Positions 26,733 through 34,101 of a stretch of DNA of 47,104 bases are shown here, piece by piece. The notes below the pieces were generated by a model. The model had not been told where the DNA came from. It worked only from the letters and a program-made list of their open reading frames with translations, and made no database searches. Numbering within the stretch: the first letter of the stretch is position 1; each line of letters opens with the position of its first letter. Source of the stretch: a virus; the IMG/VR virus record IMGVR_UViG_3300029787_000089, positions 1 through 47,104 of that record; one strand, 5' to 3'. Position numbers and translations under genes: made by a program.

Positions 26733-27197
26733 TTAAAAGGGTACAGCTTCCGACGCTGCTTCTTGAACATAACCGCCCTCAACAGGGGCGAAGTCTTCTT
26801 TGCCATCCATGTACTCGATGAAGTCTACGACCTGTACGGCAGCAAGATCAGATGATACTCCTGACTTACCAGCATAGTTCCAATCATAAGGAATTGCTTT
26901 TACATTTACTAAGCTACCATTAGCAATTTTCTTTCCATCCCACAGATTATTCTGTGAGTCTTTAACGATGGGTGCCTGACGTTCAGTCCCATCCTTACGC
27001 ATAACCTTACGCTTAATAGTAACAAAGTCACCACGCTCATCTCCCTTATTAGAGATAGGAAGATTAGCAGCTTCGATGGTTGAGCGGTTGTCGTCGTTAA
27101 CCTCAACCTGAATGCTCCAAACCGGATCGAACTTGGTATTCGGCTCAGTGATGGAAGCATAGTGGCACTTACCAGAAATGTAAATAGGATCGTTCAT
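26733..27197 (-). CDS. Single-stranded DNA-binding protein (T7 gp2.5-like)
   Basis: 154 aa. The order of segments fits the T7-type SSB: YISGKCHYASITEPNTKFDP, then VWSIQVEVNDDN, FVTIKRKVMRKDGTERQAPI, LWDGKKIANGSLVNVKAIPY and AVQVVDFIEY. The C-terminus is acidic-poor but ends in SEAVPF with the terminal Phe typical of gp2.5-like proteins. It coats single strands and contacts polymerase and helicase. It has its own consensus promoter, a structured leader and a terminator, so it can be expressed as a separate high-level unit. Confidence 0.8.
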   Translation of the reverse strand: MNDPIYISGKCHYASITEPNTKFDPVWSIQVEVNDDNRSTIEAANLPISNKGDERGDFVTIKRKVMRKDGTERQAPIVKDSQNNLWDGKKIANGSLVNVKAIPYDWNYAGKSGVSSDLAAVQVVDFIEYMDGKEDFAPVEGGYVQEAASEAVPF

Positions 27198-27216
27198 TTT
27201 ATTCTCCTTTTAAATA

Positions 27217-27252
27217 CCGCACCATTGCGGCCATGAGTGGGGATCATTCCCC
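27217..27252 (-). promoter_or_regulatory. Structured leader of the SSB mRNA
   Basis: The roughly 85-nt leader between the SSB promoter and start contains two small perfect hairpins: GGGG/CCCC at 27252-27239, and CCGCA/TGCGG with a 4-nt loop at 27230-27217. The Shine-Dalgarno AAAAGGAG follows. Such a leader could serve autogenous control by SSB; that is inference. Confidence 0.4.
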
Positions 27253-27287
27253 GTTAGGTTGTCTACTACTAACTAAACAACGAGTGC

Positions 27288-27317
27288 ATTATAGCACATC
27301 GCCTATCTGGATGTCAA
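27288..27317 (-). promoter_or_regulatory. Consensus sigma70 promoter for SSB
   Basis: On the - strand TTGACA (27317-27312) and TATAAT (27293-27288) are both perfect, separated by 18 nt. The -35 box overlaps the last codons of the endonuclease VII-like gene. Transcription should start near 27281, giving a leader of about 85 nt. Confidence 0.85.
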
Positions 27318-27763
27318 CACTTTTTTTCGTGTTTCTCCAAATAACTTACAGCATTTCGCAAAAGATTAACATCATCGTTAAAGTTTCCCAATGCTGAATT
27401 ACACTTGTTACATAAGTAATCTCTTATTTCCATCGTATCGTGGTCGTGGTCCAGAACAAAAGTCAGAACTGTGGTTGCCAGAGGATTTAGTTTTTCAACA
27501 AGTTGTTCTAATGAGCTTTTACATATTGGGCAAACATGTCCTTCTGGAACAGGCATAGTTTTTCTTGCTCTATTCGTCAAGACTTTATGTGGTCTTCTGC
27601 AAGCGTTACAGAAATTTTTGTACATAATTGTACCATCTTTTCTGTAGGCAACCGTTTGAAAAGAAGTTAAGGGCTTTTCTAGATTACATTTATGACAAAC
27701 TTTGCTACCTTTTGAATCATCAATAGAATGTACTGCCTTAAACAAGTCCATTTGATTTGTCAT
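27314..27763 (-). CDS. Endonuclease VII-like (HNH/His-Me finger) nuclease
   Basis: 149 aa from ATG at 27763, which overlaps the polymerase stop as ATGA. Zinc-type cysteines: KVCHKCNLEKP, NFCNACRRP and HVCPICKSS. The catalytic region is TFVLDHDHDTMEIRDYLCNK followed by CNSALGNFNDDVNLLRNAV, the hallmark of T4 endonuclease VII-like recombination nucleases (LDHDH...iRG.LCn.CN..lG...d). It probably resolves branched DNA before packaging or acts as a free homing nuclease. Confidence 0.85.
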   Translation of the reverse strand: MTNQMDLFKAVHSIDDSKGSKVCHKCNLEKPLTSFQTVAYRKDGTIMYKNFCNACRRPHKVLTNRARKTMPVPEGHVCPICKSSLEQLVEKLNPLATTVLTFVLDHDHDTMEIRDYLCNKCNSALGNFNDDVNLLRNAVSYLEKHEKKC

Positions 27764-29394
27764 CAGTGCGTCTCCGCCCAATTGTTTCCAACCTTAAAGT
27801 CTGAATCAAGATCACACCTGAAGTTTAGTATTTCCTGTGTTGTGTACATAGCCTCCTTTGTTATCTTGGTAAAGCTATCTATGTCTGGCTTGGCTACCTC
27901 AAACTGATACTCATCATGTACTGAGGCAACAAGCTTGGCATCAAGGCCATGTTCCCAAATCATACGGTCCATCTCTACCAGCCACTGCTTACATACGACA
28001 GCACCGGCACCCTGAAGCAGAGTATTAAGAGCAGCATGTGCGTGTCTGATGTGTAACATGCGCCCATCAAGACCACGTATCAAACCACTTGAAGCTACCT
28101 CACCTATATCTTTACGTAGCTTATTAAGGGCTGGCATATTCTTCAGGAACTTTGCAATAAGTTTCTGTCCGTCAGACGCTCTACCACCAACCACGCTACC
28201 AATCTTGGCGGGACCAGCACCGTACAGGAATGCATAGATAAATGTTTTTGCTTGATCACGGTTGCTTAGACCTGCTGCCTTCATGTTGGCTGTGTGTACG
28301 TCACCTGTCAGTACTTCGTTGGTAAACTTGGCATCGTTCATGTAGTGTGCAAGGCAACGAAGTTCAAGACCACTGGCATCAGTACCTACTAGCTGATGGG
28401 TATCAGTATTAGATACTGTCCACAGTTCCCTGCACTCCTTACCGAAAGGACTGTACACTGCCGGAACCTGTGCCATGTTAGGGCCGTGATGTGCCATCCT
28501 ACCTGTGATAGTCTTGAGAGTAAGAACCCTGCCATGCACTCTGTCGTGTTCGCTGCACGCCTGTATCCACGCCTTCAGTAGACCAGTACGTTTCTGTAGC
28601 AGGAAGTAACGGGAGAACATCTTGGCCTCTGGCATATTAATCGTATCCAGTACTGCCTCATTGACAATAACATTGCCTTTGTCTGTTTTCTTTTTAGGCT
28701 TCCAACCCTTCTCAATAAGACGTTCGGCAATCTGCTTACGACTTGCTATATTAAAAGGTATTTCTTTTGTCTTTGTCTTTAGCTCTACAATGGTAGGTGG
28801 AAACATATCGTGAGCCTTCTCTTCAAGGGAGTACAACTCATCCATAAGTTTAGCTTCCAGTGTCATGCCCTTCATCAAGTCAAAGGCAAAGCCGTTGCTC
28901 TGTTGTTTGTCTACGATGCTACGAACGCTTCGTTCCAGATCGTAGGATTTATCAGAGAACTTCACGCCCTCTACCTGAAGATAATCCGAAACCTCCCTCG
29001 TAAGTTGCGTATCAGTGTAACAATATTTAAGCATGTCTTCGTTGAATGTAGCGAAGTCATGGTAGTCTCCTTTCTTATGTCCTAAAAAATTACCCCACGC
29101 TTCAAGTGAGTGACCGTCCTCACGAATAGGATTATATAATTGTGACTTTATGAGGGTGTCATCAATCTGATTTACTTTGATATCAGAACCAGTAAATTTA
29201 TTAAGAAGGGGAGCATCAAAGCTGATACCATTGTGCATAATAAAAGTATCTATTTTCTTTGACCACTCCCCAAACTCACGGCACTGATCTCCTATCCAGT
29301 GTCTTGTCTCTCCTGTGTCTGCCCTCCTTGCTACGATACAGTGTATCTTGGTTGCGTTAATAGCATCTGTTTCTATATCAACTACTGCTCTCAT
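27763..29394 (-). CDS. DNA polymerase I family (T7-like) replicative polymerase
   Basis: 543 aa. The N-terminal 3'-5' exonuclease has DIETD (D6, E8), HNGISFD near 54-60 and a later YTDTQ. The polymerase part has TGRMAHHGPNMAQVP, motif A GTDASGLELR (D339), motif B RDQAKTFIYAFLYGAG (K383, Y387) and motif C VHDEYQFEV (D494). The residue matching E. coli F762 and T7 Y526 is Tyr (Y387), which normally permits dideoxynucleotide use and is associated with fast, faithful lytic replication. Short (T7 gp5 is about 700 aa) and without a thioredoxin-binding insert that I can see. It overlaps neighbours on both sides. Confidence 0.95.
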   Translation of the reverse strand: MRAVVDIETDAINATKIHCIVARRADTGETRHWIGDQCREFGEWSKKIDTFIMHNGISFDAPLLNKFTGSDIKVNQIDDTLIKSQLYNPIREDGHSLEAWGNFLGHKKGDYHDFATFNEDMLKYCYTDTQLTREVSDYLQVEGVKFSDKSYDLERSVRSIVDKQQSNGFAFDLMKGMTLEAKLMDELYSLEEKAHDMFPPTIVELKTKTKEIPFNIASRKQIAERLIEKGWKPKKKTDKGNVIVNEAVLDTINMPEAKMFSRYFLLQKRTGLLKAWIQACSEHDRVHGRVLTLKTITGRMAHHGPNMAQVPAVYSPFGKECRELWTVSNTDTHQLVGTDASGLELRCLAHYMNDAKFTNEVLTGDVHTANMKAAGLSNRDQAKTFIYAFLYGAGPAKIGSVVGGRASDGQKLIAKFLKNMPALNKLRKDIGEVASSGLIRGLDGRMLHIRHAHAALNTLLQGAGAVVCKQWLVEMDRMIWEHGLDAKLVASVHDEYQFEVAKPDIDSFTKITKEAMYTTQEILNFRCDLDSDFKVGNNWAETH

Positions 29395-29857
29395 TTGTCA
29401 TATCCATTAAGTATGCATCTTCTACGGGAATGTGAAAGAATTTTTCTCCCTTTCTTATCTTGTAGTTAGAGGCTTCCTTAACCTCGCAGTCCAGCAATGT
29501 GTTACCATCTACGTGCCACGCTCTTGTGCAGTCATGGTTGAAGACTACAAAAGTAAGAAGATCATTATCACATTCTTTCTTCCACTTGTCAAGAAGTCTT
29601 TGCTTGCGGTGAGGGATGCGTAACTCTTTCCAACTGTCGGGCCACTCGTTACCCTTCCAAGAATACTTCACCTCCACTTCATAGAGATGTCTGGGAAGGT
29701 CTGGTCCTACAGTTGAAACAATATCAAAGTAAGTTGTTTCATTGGTATCAATGTTAATATGATCATGTTCTTTTAACCAAGATACCATAGCTTCTTTAGC
29801 TTCTCTATCCGCTTTCTCATAGAGATTACGATCAAATCTTTTTCTAACCTCACTCAT
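29378..29857 (-). CDS. Putative PD-(D/E)XK nuclease-like protein
   Basis: 159 aa from ATG at 29857, overlapping the primase-helicase stop as ATGAGTGA. The block YFDIVSTVG...HLYEVEVKYSW gives D-x(n)-E-x-K, the arrangement of PD-(D/E)XK nucleases. The rest (ELRIPHRKQRLLDKWKKE, FVVFNHDCTRAWHV) matches proteins found beside phage replication genes. The place between primase-helicase and polymerase fits a replication or Holliday-junction nuclease such as T7 endonuclease I, but identity to it is not shown. Confidence 0.55.
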   Translation of the reverse strand: MSEVRKRFDRNLYEKADREAKEAMVSWLKEHDHINIDTNETTYFDIVSTVGPDLPRHLYEVEVKYSWKGNEWPDSWKELRIPHRKQRLLDKWKKECDNDLLTFVVFNHDCTRAWHVDGNTLLDCEVKEASNYKIRKGEKFFHIPVEDAYLMDMTNESSS

Positions 29858-31472
29858 TATCTTCCTCCACGAAGGGGTTATCAATCTGTGTCATACGTCC
29901 TGTATCACCATCATAGTGAAGGTGACAAGCTATACCAGTATCTCCGGTGTACCTGTTCTTTAAGATACGGACAGAGGTGGTGTTCGCTTCGATGGGATCG
30001 TCTGCCTGTTGGTTACGCTCCAATGCAATCACGGCATCAGACAGGTGAGCAATAGAGGCAGAGCCACGTAGGTGTGACAAAGTAACCTCACGTCCATTCT
30101 CATGTCCGTTATCGCCGGATGGCCTACGCAGATGGCTGACCAGAAGCAGGGCAATGCCTGTCTCCTCAACAAGAGAGCGAAGCTTGGTCATCAGAATGTC
30201 AATGGACTTGCGTTCATCTCCGTTGTCCTCCTGACCAGAGACAAGGATAGACAGGTGATCAAGAAAGACCCACTTGCAATTAAGAGCCTTTGCCATGTAC
30301 CTGACACGTCCAAGAATCTCGTCGTTGTCCATGCTGCCAAAGTGATCGAAGGCAAAGAACCTGCCAGAGTCAATCGTCTTGGCTTGCCAATCATCCAACT
30401 GTTCCTGCGTGTACTGTTTGCGAATCTCCTTAATGTATAGTCGGGCATTGGCCTCGACACTCATAAGATTGAAGGCAGTCTGCTTCGTGTTCTCTTCCAT
30501 AGCAAGAACGCCGATGTTGTCTTCGGTATTGTGCATGATATGATACATTAGTTCACGCATGATACTTGACTTGCCCATGCCAGCACCGCTGGTAAACGTG
30601 ACAAGTTCTCCGGTACGCATACCATAAGTCTTATCGTTCATACCGGACCACGGATAGGGACAAGTCTCGTTGTGTGTTTCATCGTACAGGCTGCGGCCAA
30701 GATCAGCAAGGTTGATGATACCTGCTGGTGTGTAGGTACGTGCGCTCCACCATGCCTGAGTAAACTTTTCACGCTGCCCCGTCTTCAGATACTCGTTGGC
30801 ATCCTTCAGTTCAAGTTCCATAATCTTACACTTGTTAGGCTCAAACAGTTTAGCAACCTCTTGCGCTGCATCTTTGCCCTGCTGGTCATTGTCAAAGCAG
30901 AGGACAACGGTATCAAACTTGTTTAGATACTCCAACGATTGCTGGCAGTTCTTAACGGCAGACTGTGCGCCATTCTTGATAGAAACTGAAGGCCACTTCG
31001 ATCCCATCAGTTCAAAGGCACTCATGGCATCCAGTTCACCCTCACAAATAGTAATAAACTTTCCTGTCTGACCAAAGATATTCTGACCAAACAAACCGCA
31101 CTGAGAGAGGTTGCCTTCAGACCAGAACTGCTTGTCGCTGGTTCGACGGAACTTCGATGCAACATGATTGCCCTTCTGATCATAGTACCTATACATGTGC
31201 TTGTCTATCATAGTACCGTTCTTGGTAACATACACTCCATACTTCTTACAGGTATCCAAGCTGATCTTTCGATCAGGAATTGCTGAGAAAATAAAAGAGG
31301 ATGGGTTTTCATCGTGCATTTTAACGACCTGTTTTGGTTGGCTATTCATTCTTTCTCCGTTTCTGTAAGGCTTGGTTTCATCACAACTAAAACATTTGGT
31401 TCCCCACTCGTAGTATGCCAGTGCATCTGACGAACCACAGTCGGGACAGGGCTGGTGTGTTTTAAGTTCCAT
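29850..31472 (-). CDS. Primase-helicase (T7 gp4-like)
   Basis: 540 aa from the ATG at 31472, which has GGAG 6 nt upstream; an ATG at 31484 lies just behind a hairpin and is the alternative. Zinc motif: C9-PD-C12 and C27-FS-C30. Toprim motifs: TICEGELDAMSAFELMG and VVLCFDNDQQGKDAAQ. The helicase has Walker A TSGAGMGKSS, Walker B WVFLDHLSIL, and SHLRRPSG, a RecA-type motif of the DnaB/gp4 class. It unwinds the fork and makes primers. Confidence 0.95.
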   Translation of the reverse strand: MELKTHQPCPDCGSSDALAYYEWGTKCFSCDETKPYRNGERMNSQPKQVVKMHDENPSSFIFSAIPDRKISLDTCKKYGVYVTKNGTMIDKHMYRYYDQKGNHVASKFRRTSDKQFWSEGNLSQCGLFGQNIFGQTGKFITICEGELDAMSAFELMGSKWPSVSIKNGAQSAVKNCQQSLEYLNKFDTVVLCFDNDQQGKDAAQEVAKLFEPNKCKIMELELKDANEYLKTGQREKFTQAWWSARTYTPAGIINLADLGRSLYDETHNETCPYPWSGMNDKTYGMRTGELVTFTSGAGMGKSSIMRELMYHIMHNTEDNIGVLAMEENTKQTAFNLMSVEANARLYIKEIRKQYTQEQLDDWQAKTIDSGRFFAFDHFGSMDNDEILGRVRYMAKALNCKWVFLDHLSILVSGQEDNGDERKSIDILMTKLRSLVEETGIALLLVSHLRRPSGDNGHENGREVTLSHLRGSASIAHLSDAVIALERNQQADDPIEANTTSVRILKNRYTGDTGIACHLHYDGDTGRMTQIDNPFVEEDNE

Positions 31473-31485
31473 AAACTTCTCCATA

Positions 31486-31537
31486 TTAATTGAGCCTTAG
31501 TAGTTTCGTAGAAACTCTACTACTAAGACTCAATTAA
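31486..31537 (-). ncRNA. Early-transcript hairpin, copy 1 (variant core)
   Basis: As - strand RNA: outer stem TTAATTGAG/CTCAATTAA, one U-G wobble, then CTTAGTA/TACTAAG, a GTAGA bulge on the 5' side, inner stem GTTTC/GAAAC and a short loop. The inner stem differs from the other copies (GTATC/GATAC) by a compensated A-U to U-A change, which supports this fold. It lies between the 105-aa gene and the primase-helicase start. Confidence 0.8.
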
Positions 31538-31539
31538 GT

Positions 31540-31857
31540 TTACCATTTACCTTTGCTGTGTTTATGTAGTTCAGAAGATATTTCTTTTCGTTGTGCAACT
31601 AACTCCCTCTCCAGTGATATTAATGTTTCGATTTTATCCACCCTCTCAAGACCACGCCATGCTGCCTTGAAGGATGTTTCAATCTTGCCTCGTGTCTTTG
31701 GTTTGTATACTTCAATAAGAACGTCCATGTCTCTATCCCTTTTGGATTTTATAAACTCCTCTTGCAGTTCTTCTGGTAAGATGCCGAATGAGTCCGGTTC
31801 TGTTTCGCAGTTCGTCTTCTGCTTCTTTCTTCGTGCGAAAATTCTGAACAACCACAT
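31540..31857 (-). CDS. Hypothetical protein, basic and helical
   Basis: 105 aa from the ATG at 31857, preceded by AAGGAG at 7 nt. It starts MWLFRIFARRKKQK and continues with charged helices (FIKSKRDRDMDVLIEVYKP and ERELVAQRKEISSELHKHSK). The N-terminus could lie at a membrane surface. No family recognised. Located between thyX and primase-helicase. Confidence 0.6.
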   Translation of the reverse strand: MWLFRIFARRKKQKTNCETEPDSFGILPEELQEEFIKSKRDRDMDVLIEVYKPKTRGKIETSFKAAWRGLERVDKIETLISLERELVAQRKEISSELHKHSKGKW

Positions 31858-31878
31858 CACCAAACTCCTTCTTTAAGA

Positions 31879-32508
31879 TTAACTTCCACATAATGCACTC
31901 CACGACACAGGAAAAAGTTCCTTCATATGAGTATCAATATCTTTTGCAATAGCTCTAGTCTCTAGCTGTGCGTCCTTGCTGCTGCGTAGAGCAACAACTC
32001 TGGAGAAGGCCATAAGTGTACCAGACCAGTACCATTCTGTCAATAGACTTTGTGGTAGTATTGCTCTGGCCTGTTCTGCACACACCCCTGATTCAAGCAT
32101 GGCTTTGTAAGCATCAGCGCAGTGACGCTCTGCATCAGAAAACATATGATCCATCACAGTTTGCGATGCCACTTTCTTTCTGAGTGATCCTTGCTTGACA
32201 TCATCCGCCCCCTGCCGCCAGTAGTCAGGCTTCCAGAACTCCGGGTCAGTCTTGACATAGCGACGGCTTACCTCATTCCAGACAAGACCTATCTGATGTT
32301 TCATCAGTTGTCGTGCCACAAAGATCGGAGCCTTGATCCTGAACTGTGCAGAGGCATGGCCGAAAGGTGTCCAGTGATTATGCTTTGCCAGATACTTTAT
32401 CAGTTTGGTATCTCCGTCTGAGAGTTCTTTACTTTCCTTGTTAAAGCTTACTCTTGCGGCGTTAACAACAGACAGATCACTACCCATATGATCAATCAAT
32501 TCAACAGT
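31879..32508 (-). CDS. thyX: Flavin-dependent thymidylate synthase ThyX
   Basis: 209 aa from ATG at 32508, overlapping the previous stop (TGATGAC). Conserved parts: SVVNAARVSFNKESKEL, HNHWTPFGHASAQFRIKAPI and RQLMKHQIGLVWNEVSRRY. The usual RHRxxxxxxxS signature is changed to KHQ-type with one extra residue before NEVSRRY; this variant is, as far as I know, seen in phage ThyX. It makes dTMP from dUMP with methylenetetrahydrofolate and FAD/NADPH. Together with ribonucleotide reductase it boosts dNTP supply. Confidence 0.9.
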   Translation of the reverse strand, partial: TVELIDHMGSDLSVVNAARVSFNKESKELSDGDTKLIKYLAKHNHWTPFGHASAQFRIKAPIFVARQLMKHQIGLVWNEVSRRYVKTDPEFWKPDYWRQGADDVKQGSLRKKVASQTVMDHMFSDAERHCADAYKAMLESGVCAEQARAILPQSLLTEWYWSGTLMAFSRVVALRSSKDAQLETRAIAKDIDTHMKELFPVSWSALCGS

Positions 32509-32686
32509 CATCAAAACTATCTTCCCATAAATCATGTACAAAAGAAACTTTATCTTCCATAATATTATCTGCTTCTTTCTTGGCTAGTTTCTTAGCTTCT
32601 TTATACTCATAACCATCATCAACATACTCCCTGATAAGGTCACGCATTAATCCGCTACGTTCTTTTTGCCATAGATTTTTAGCCAT
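32501..32686 (-). CDS. Small hypothetical protein, charged helical
   Basis: 61 aa. The sequence LIREYVDDGYEYKEAKKLAK is a charged helix and the C-terminus is VHDLWEDSFDDC. It overlaps the ThyX start by 8 nt and begins just after the stop of the upstream small gene. Related short proteins occur in other phages' early regions; function unknown. Confidence 0.65.
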   Translation of the reverse strand: MAKNLWQKERSGLMRDLIREYVDDGYEYKEAKKLAKKEADNIMEDKVSFVHDLWEDSFDDC

Positions 32687-32687
32687 C

Positions 32688-32858
32688 TCACTCTAAGTCC
32701 TCTAAGTCTTTGAAAAACTCTTCTCTATCTGTGGCACTGTTAACATTGTATCCTGAGTCTTTCATTAACTGCCACACATCTGTGGAAAATCCAAGACTTT
32801 TTCTCAGTATATCTTCTTTCTGTAGGCGATGCCAATCAAAGTCGTAAACTTTTGTCAT
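32688..32858 (-). CDS. Small acidic hypothetical protein
   Basis: 56 aa: starts MTKVYDFDWHRLQKED and ends DREEFFKDLEDLE. The frame is closed by TGA 1 nt before the next ATG (TGAGATG) and its start lies inside the upstream coiled-coil gene. Tight coupling on both sides and a plausible composition support a real gene. No family recognised. Confidence 0.6.
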   Translation of the reverse strand: MTKVYDFDWHRLQKEDILRKSLGFSTDVWQLMKDSGYNVNSATDREEFFKDLEDLE

Positions 32859-33018
32859 CGTGTTCCACCCATTTAGTATTTGCCTCTGCTTGTTTTAACT
32901 GTGCTACTTCTTCTCTCAGTTCCTTAATAGTATTCTCTTGTTCTTTCACTCTAGCTTTGAGTAGTTTAACATGAGTGTTAAGCGTTTCCCAAGCCGACTG
33001 TAACTTTTTATCTGACAC
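32836..33018 (-). CDS. Small coiled-coil protein
   Basis: 60 aa from a GTG start at 33018 with AAAGGAG at a good distance. Nearly the whole sequence is one heptad-rich helix (VKLLKARVKEQENTIKELRE and EVAQLKQAEANTKW). Its 3' end overlaps the next gene by 23 nt. Function unknown. Confidence 0.6.
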   Translation of the reverse strand: MSDKKLQSAWETLNTHVKLLKARVKEQENTIKELREEVAQLKQAEANTKWVEHDDKSLRL

Positions 33019-33030
33019 AGTATACTCCTT

Positions 33031-33525
33031 TTAGTTACGGGTGTCAACGTAAAAGATGTGGCTCCCGACCTGACCAAGCACCATGAACTCCTCGTCCATT
33101 GACCAGTAGGGTGTGACATAGGCAGCATGATAGTGCGTGGCACCACCTGTCTGACTGAGTATCGCACCCTGCAAAGCAAGTTCTGCTGCGCTGACAGACT
33201 CCTGATACGCATCAACATTAGCTATAGTTTCAGGCTTACCGTCACACCAGTAGGAGAACTGGCACTTGTTTCGTATTGGTTTACCCTTCCACTTCTTACT
33301 CTGATGGACAACATCACAGATGCTATCTGGATAGCGATCCGACTCCACCCTCGCAAGGACAACATTAGCTACAGCAAGCTGTGCAATGAAAGGTTCAGAC
33401 CGTGCTTCAAAGTATACTGCTTCAGCAAGACATGACAAGTTGTCTGCTCTTAATATCTGCGATGTAAAGAGAGACAGTAGTACAAAGAATATAAAATTAA
33501 GAATAATAATTTTAAAATAGTTCAT
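33031..33525 (-). CDS. Secreted cell-wall hydrolase, SleB/Hydrolase_2 family
   Basis: 164 aa. An N-terminal signal peptide or anchor (IIILNFIFFVLLSLFTSQIL) precedes the hydrolase domain. Domain motifs: LAEAVYFEARSEP with the catalytic-type Glu, AVANVVLARVESDRYPDSIC, CQFSYWCDG, and ATHYHAAYVTPYW. Family members cleave peptidoglycan glycan strands. This is a second murein enzyme besides the late M15 peptidase, but it is in the early block and carries its own export signal, so it may act in superinfection control or lysis without a holin. Confidence 0.85.
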   Translation of the reverse strand: MNYFKIIILNFIFFVLLSLFTSQILRADNLSCLAEAVYFEARSEPFIAQLAVANVVLARVESDRYPDSICDVVHQSKKWKGKPIRNKCQFSYWCDGKPETIANVDAYQESVSAAELALQGAILSQTGGATHYHAAYVTPYWSMDEEFMVLGQVGSHIFYVDTRN

Positions 33526-33719
33526 TGCATTCTCTCAATCTTAATACCAAATGGGAAGCCACTTTGAAGTTCCCTTATACCATGACACATAAGATATGCG
33601 GCAGCTTCTTCGTATGTTGGAAAGGTCTGGATTTTTTCATCCTCTTCAGAGATCATTGCGTCAACACTATCAATGTCAGTCACTCCGGTGTCGTCCACTT
33701 GTGTTATTATATAATCCAT
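33522..33719 (-). CDS. Small acidic hypothetical protein
   Basis: 65 aa: begins MDYIITQVDDTGVTDIDSVD and ends GFPFGIKIERMQ; a middle part, FPTYEEAAAYLMCHGIRE, looks like a small alpha/beta domain. It overlaps the SleB start (ATGA) and starts one base after the upstream stop. No function known. Confidence 0.65.
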   Translation of the reverse strand: MDYIITQVDDTGVTDIDSVDAMISEEDEKIQTFPTYEEAAAYLMCHGIRELQSGFPFGIKIERMQ

Positions 33720-33862
33720 TATCTTCCTTGTCCTCTATATTTTTTCCAGTTAAGTCTCTTGTGTTTATTTTTGGGACGGGATAAGTGTCCCGCCCCTATT
33801 GATGTACGCTTCTTGATCCGACGCTCTGCCGGGTCGTACTTGTTGTCAGTCTTCTTTGCCAT
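33719..33862 (-). CDS. Very basic small protein
   Basis: 47 aa. It starts MAKKTDNKYDPAERRIKKRT and ends SRPKNKHKRLNWKKYRGQGR. High Lys/Arg content and the strongly patterned tail suggest nucleic acid binding. The start overlaps the previous stop (TAATGG). A GC-rich hairpin (GGGAC/GTCCC) lies within its codons. Similar short basic proteins occur in marine phage early regions; the role is unknown. Confidence 0.65.
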   Translation of the reverse strand: MAKKTDNKYDPAERRIKKRTSIGAGHLSRPKNKHKRLNWKKYRGQGR

Positions 33863-34101
33863 TATGAAATCCACCACTCCCAAGAAAACATTTCAGGTGC
33901 TTTCTTTTTGGGTGCTTTCTTAGCAGCAGCAGGGCGTGACTTGACAGCCTTGCCCTTCTTGGTCTTTGTTTCTATCATCTTGTCAACAACGCTCAGAGCT
34001 TCTTTTACATTTGCCCATTCGACGCCACTGCGAAACAGCCTGTTCAGGACTTCTTCTTCCAAGATGTATTTAATTTTCTTCAGATTTTGTAGGTCAGTCA
34101 C
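33862..34101 (-). CDS. Small protein with Lys/Ala/Pro-rich tail
   Basis: 79 aa. The N-terminal half is helical (LKKIKYILEEEVLNRLFRSG). Residues about 46-70 are a histone-like KAVKSRPAAAKKAPKKKAPE tail, ending in EMFSWEWWIS. The tail suggests DNA or RNA contact. It overlaps the DUF932 gene's stop by 4 nt. No family recognised. Confidence 0.65.
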   Translation of the reverse strand: MTDLQNLKKIKYILEEEVLNRLFRSGVEWANVKEALSVVDKMIETKTKKGKAVKSRPAAAKKAPKKKAPEMFSWEWWIS

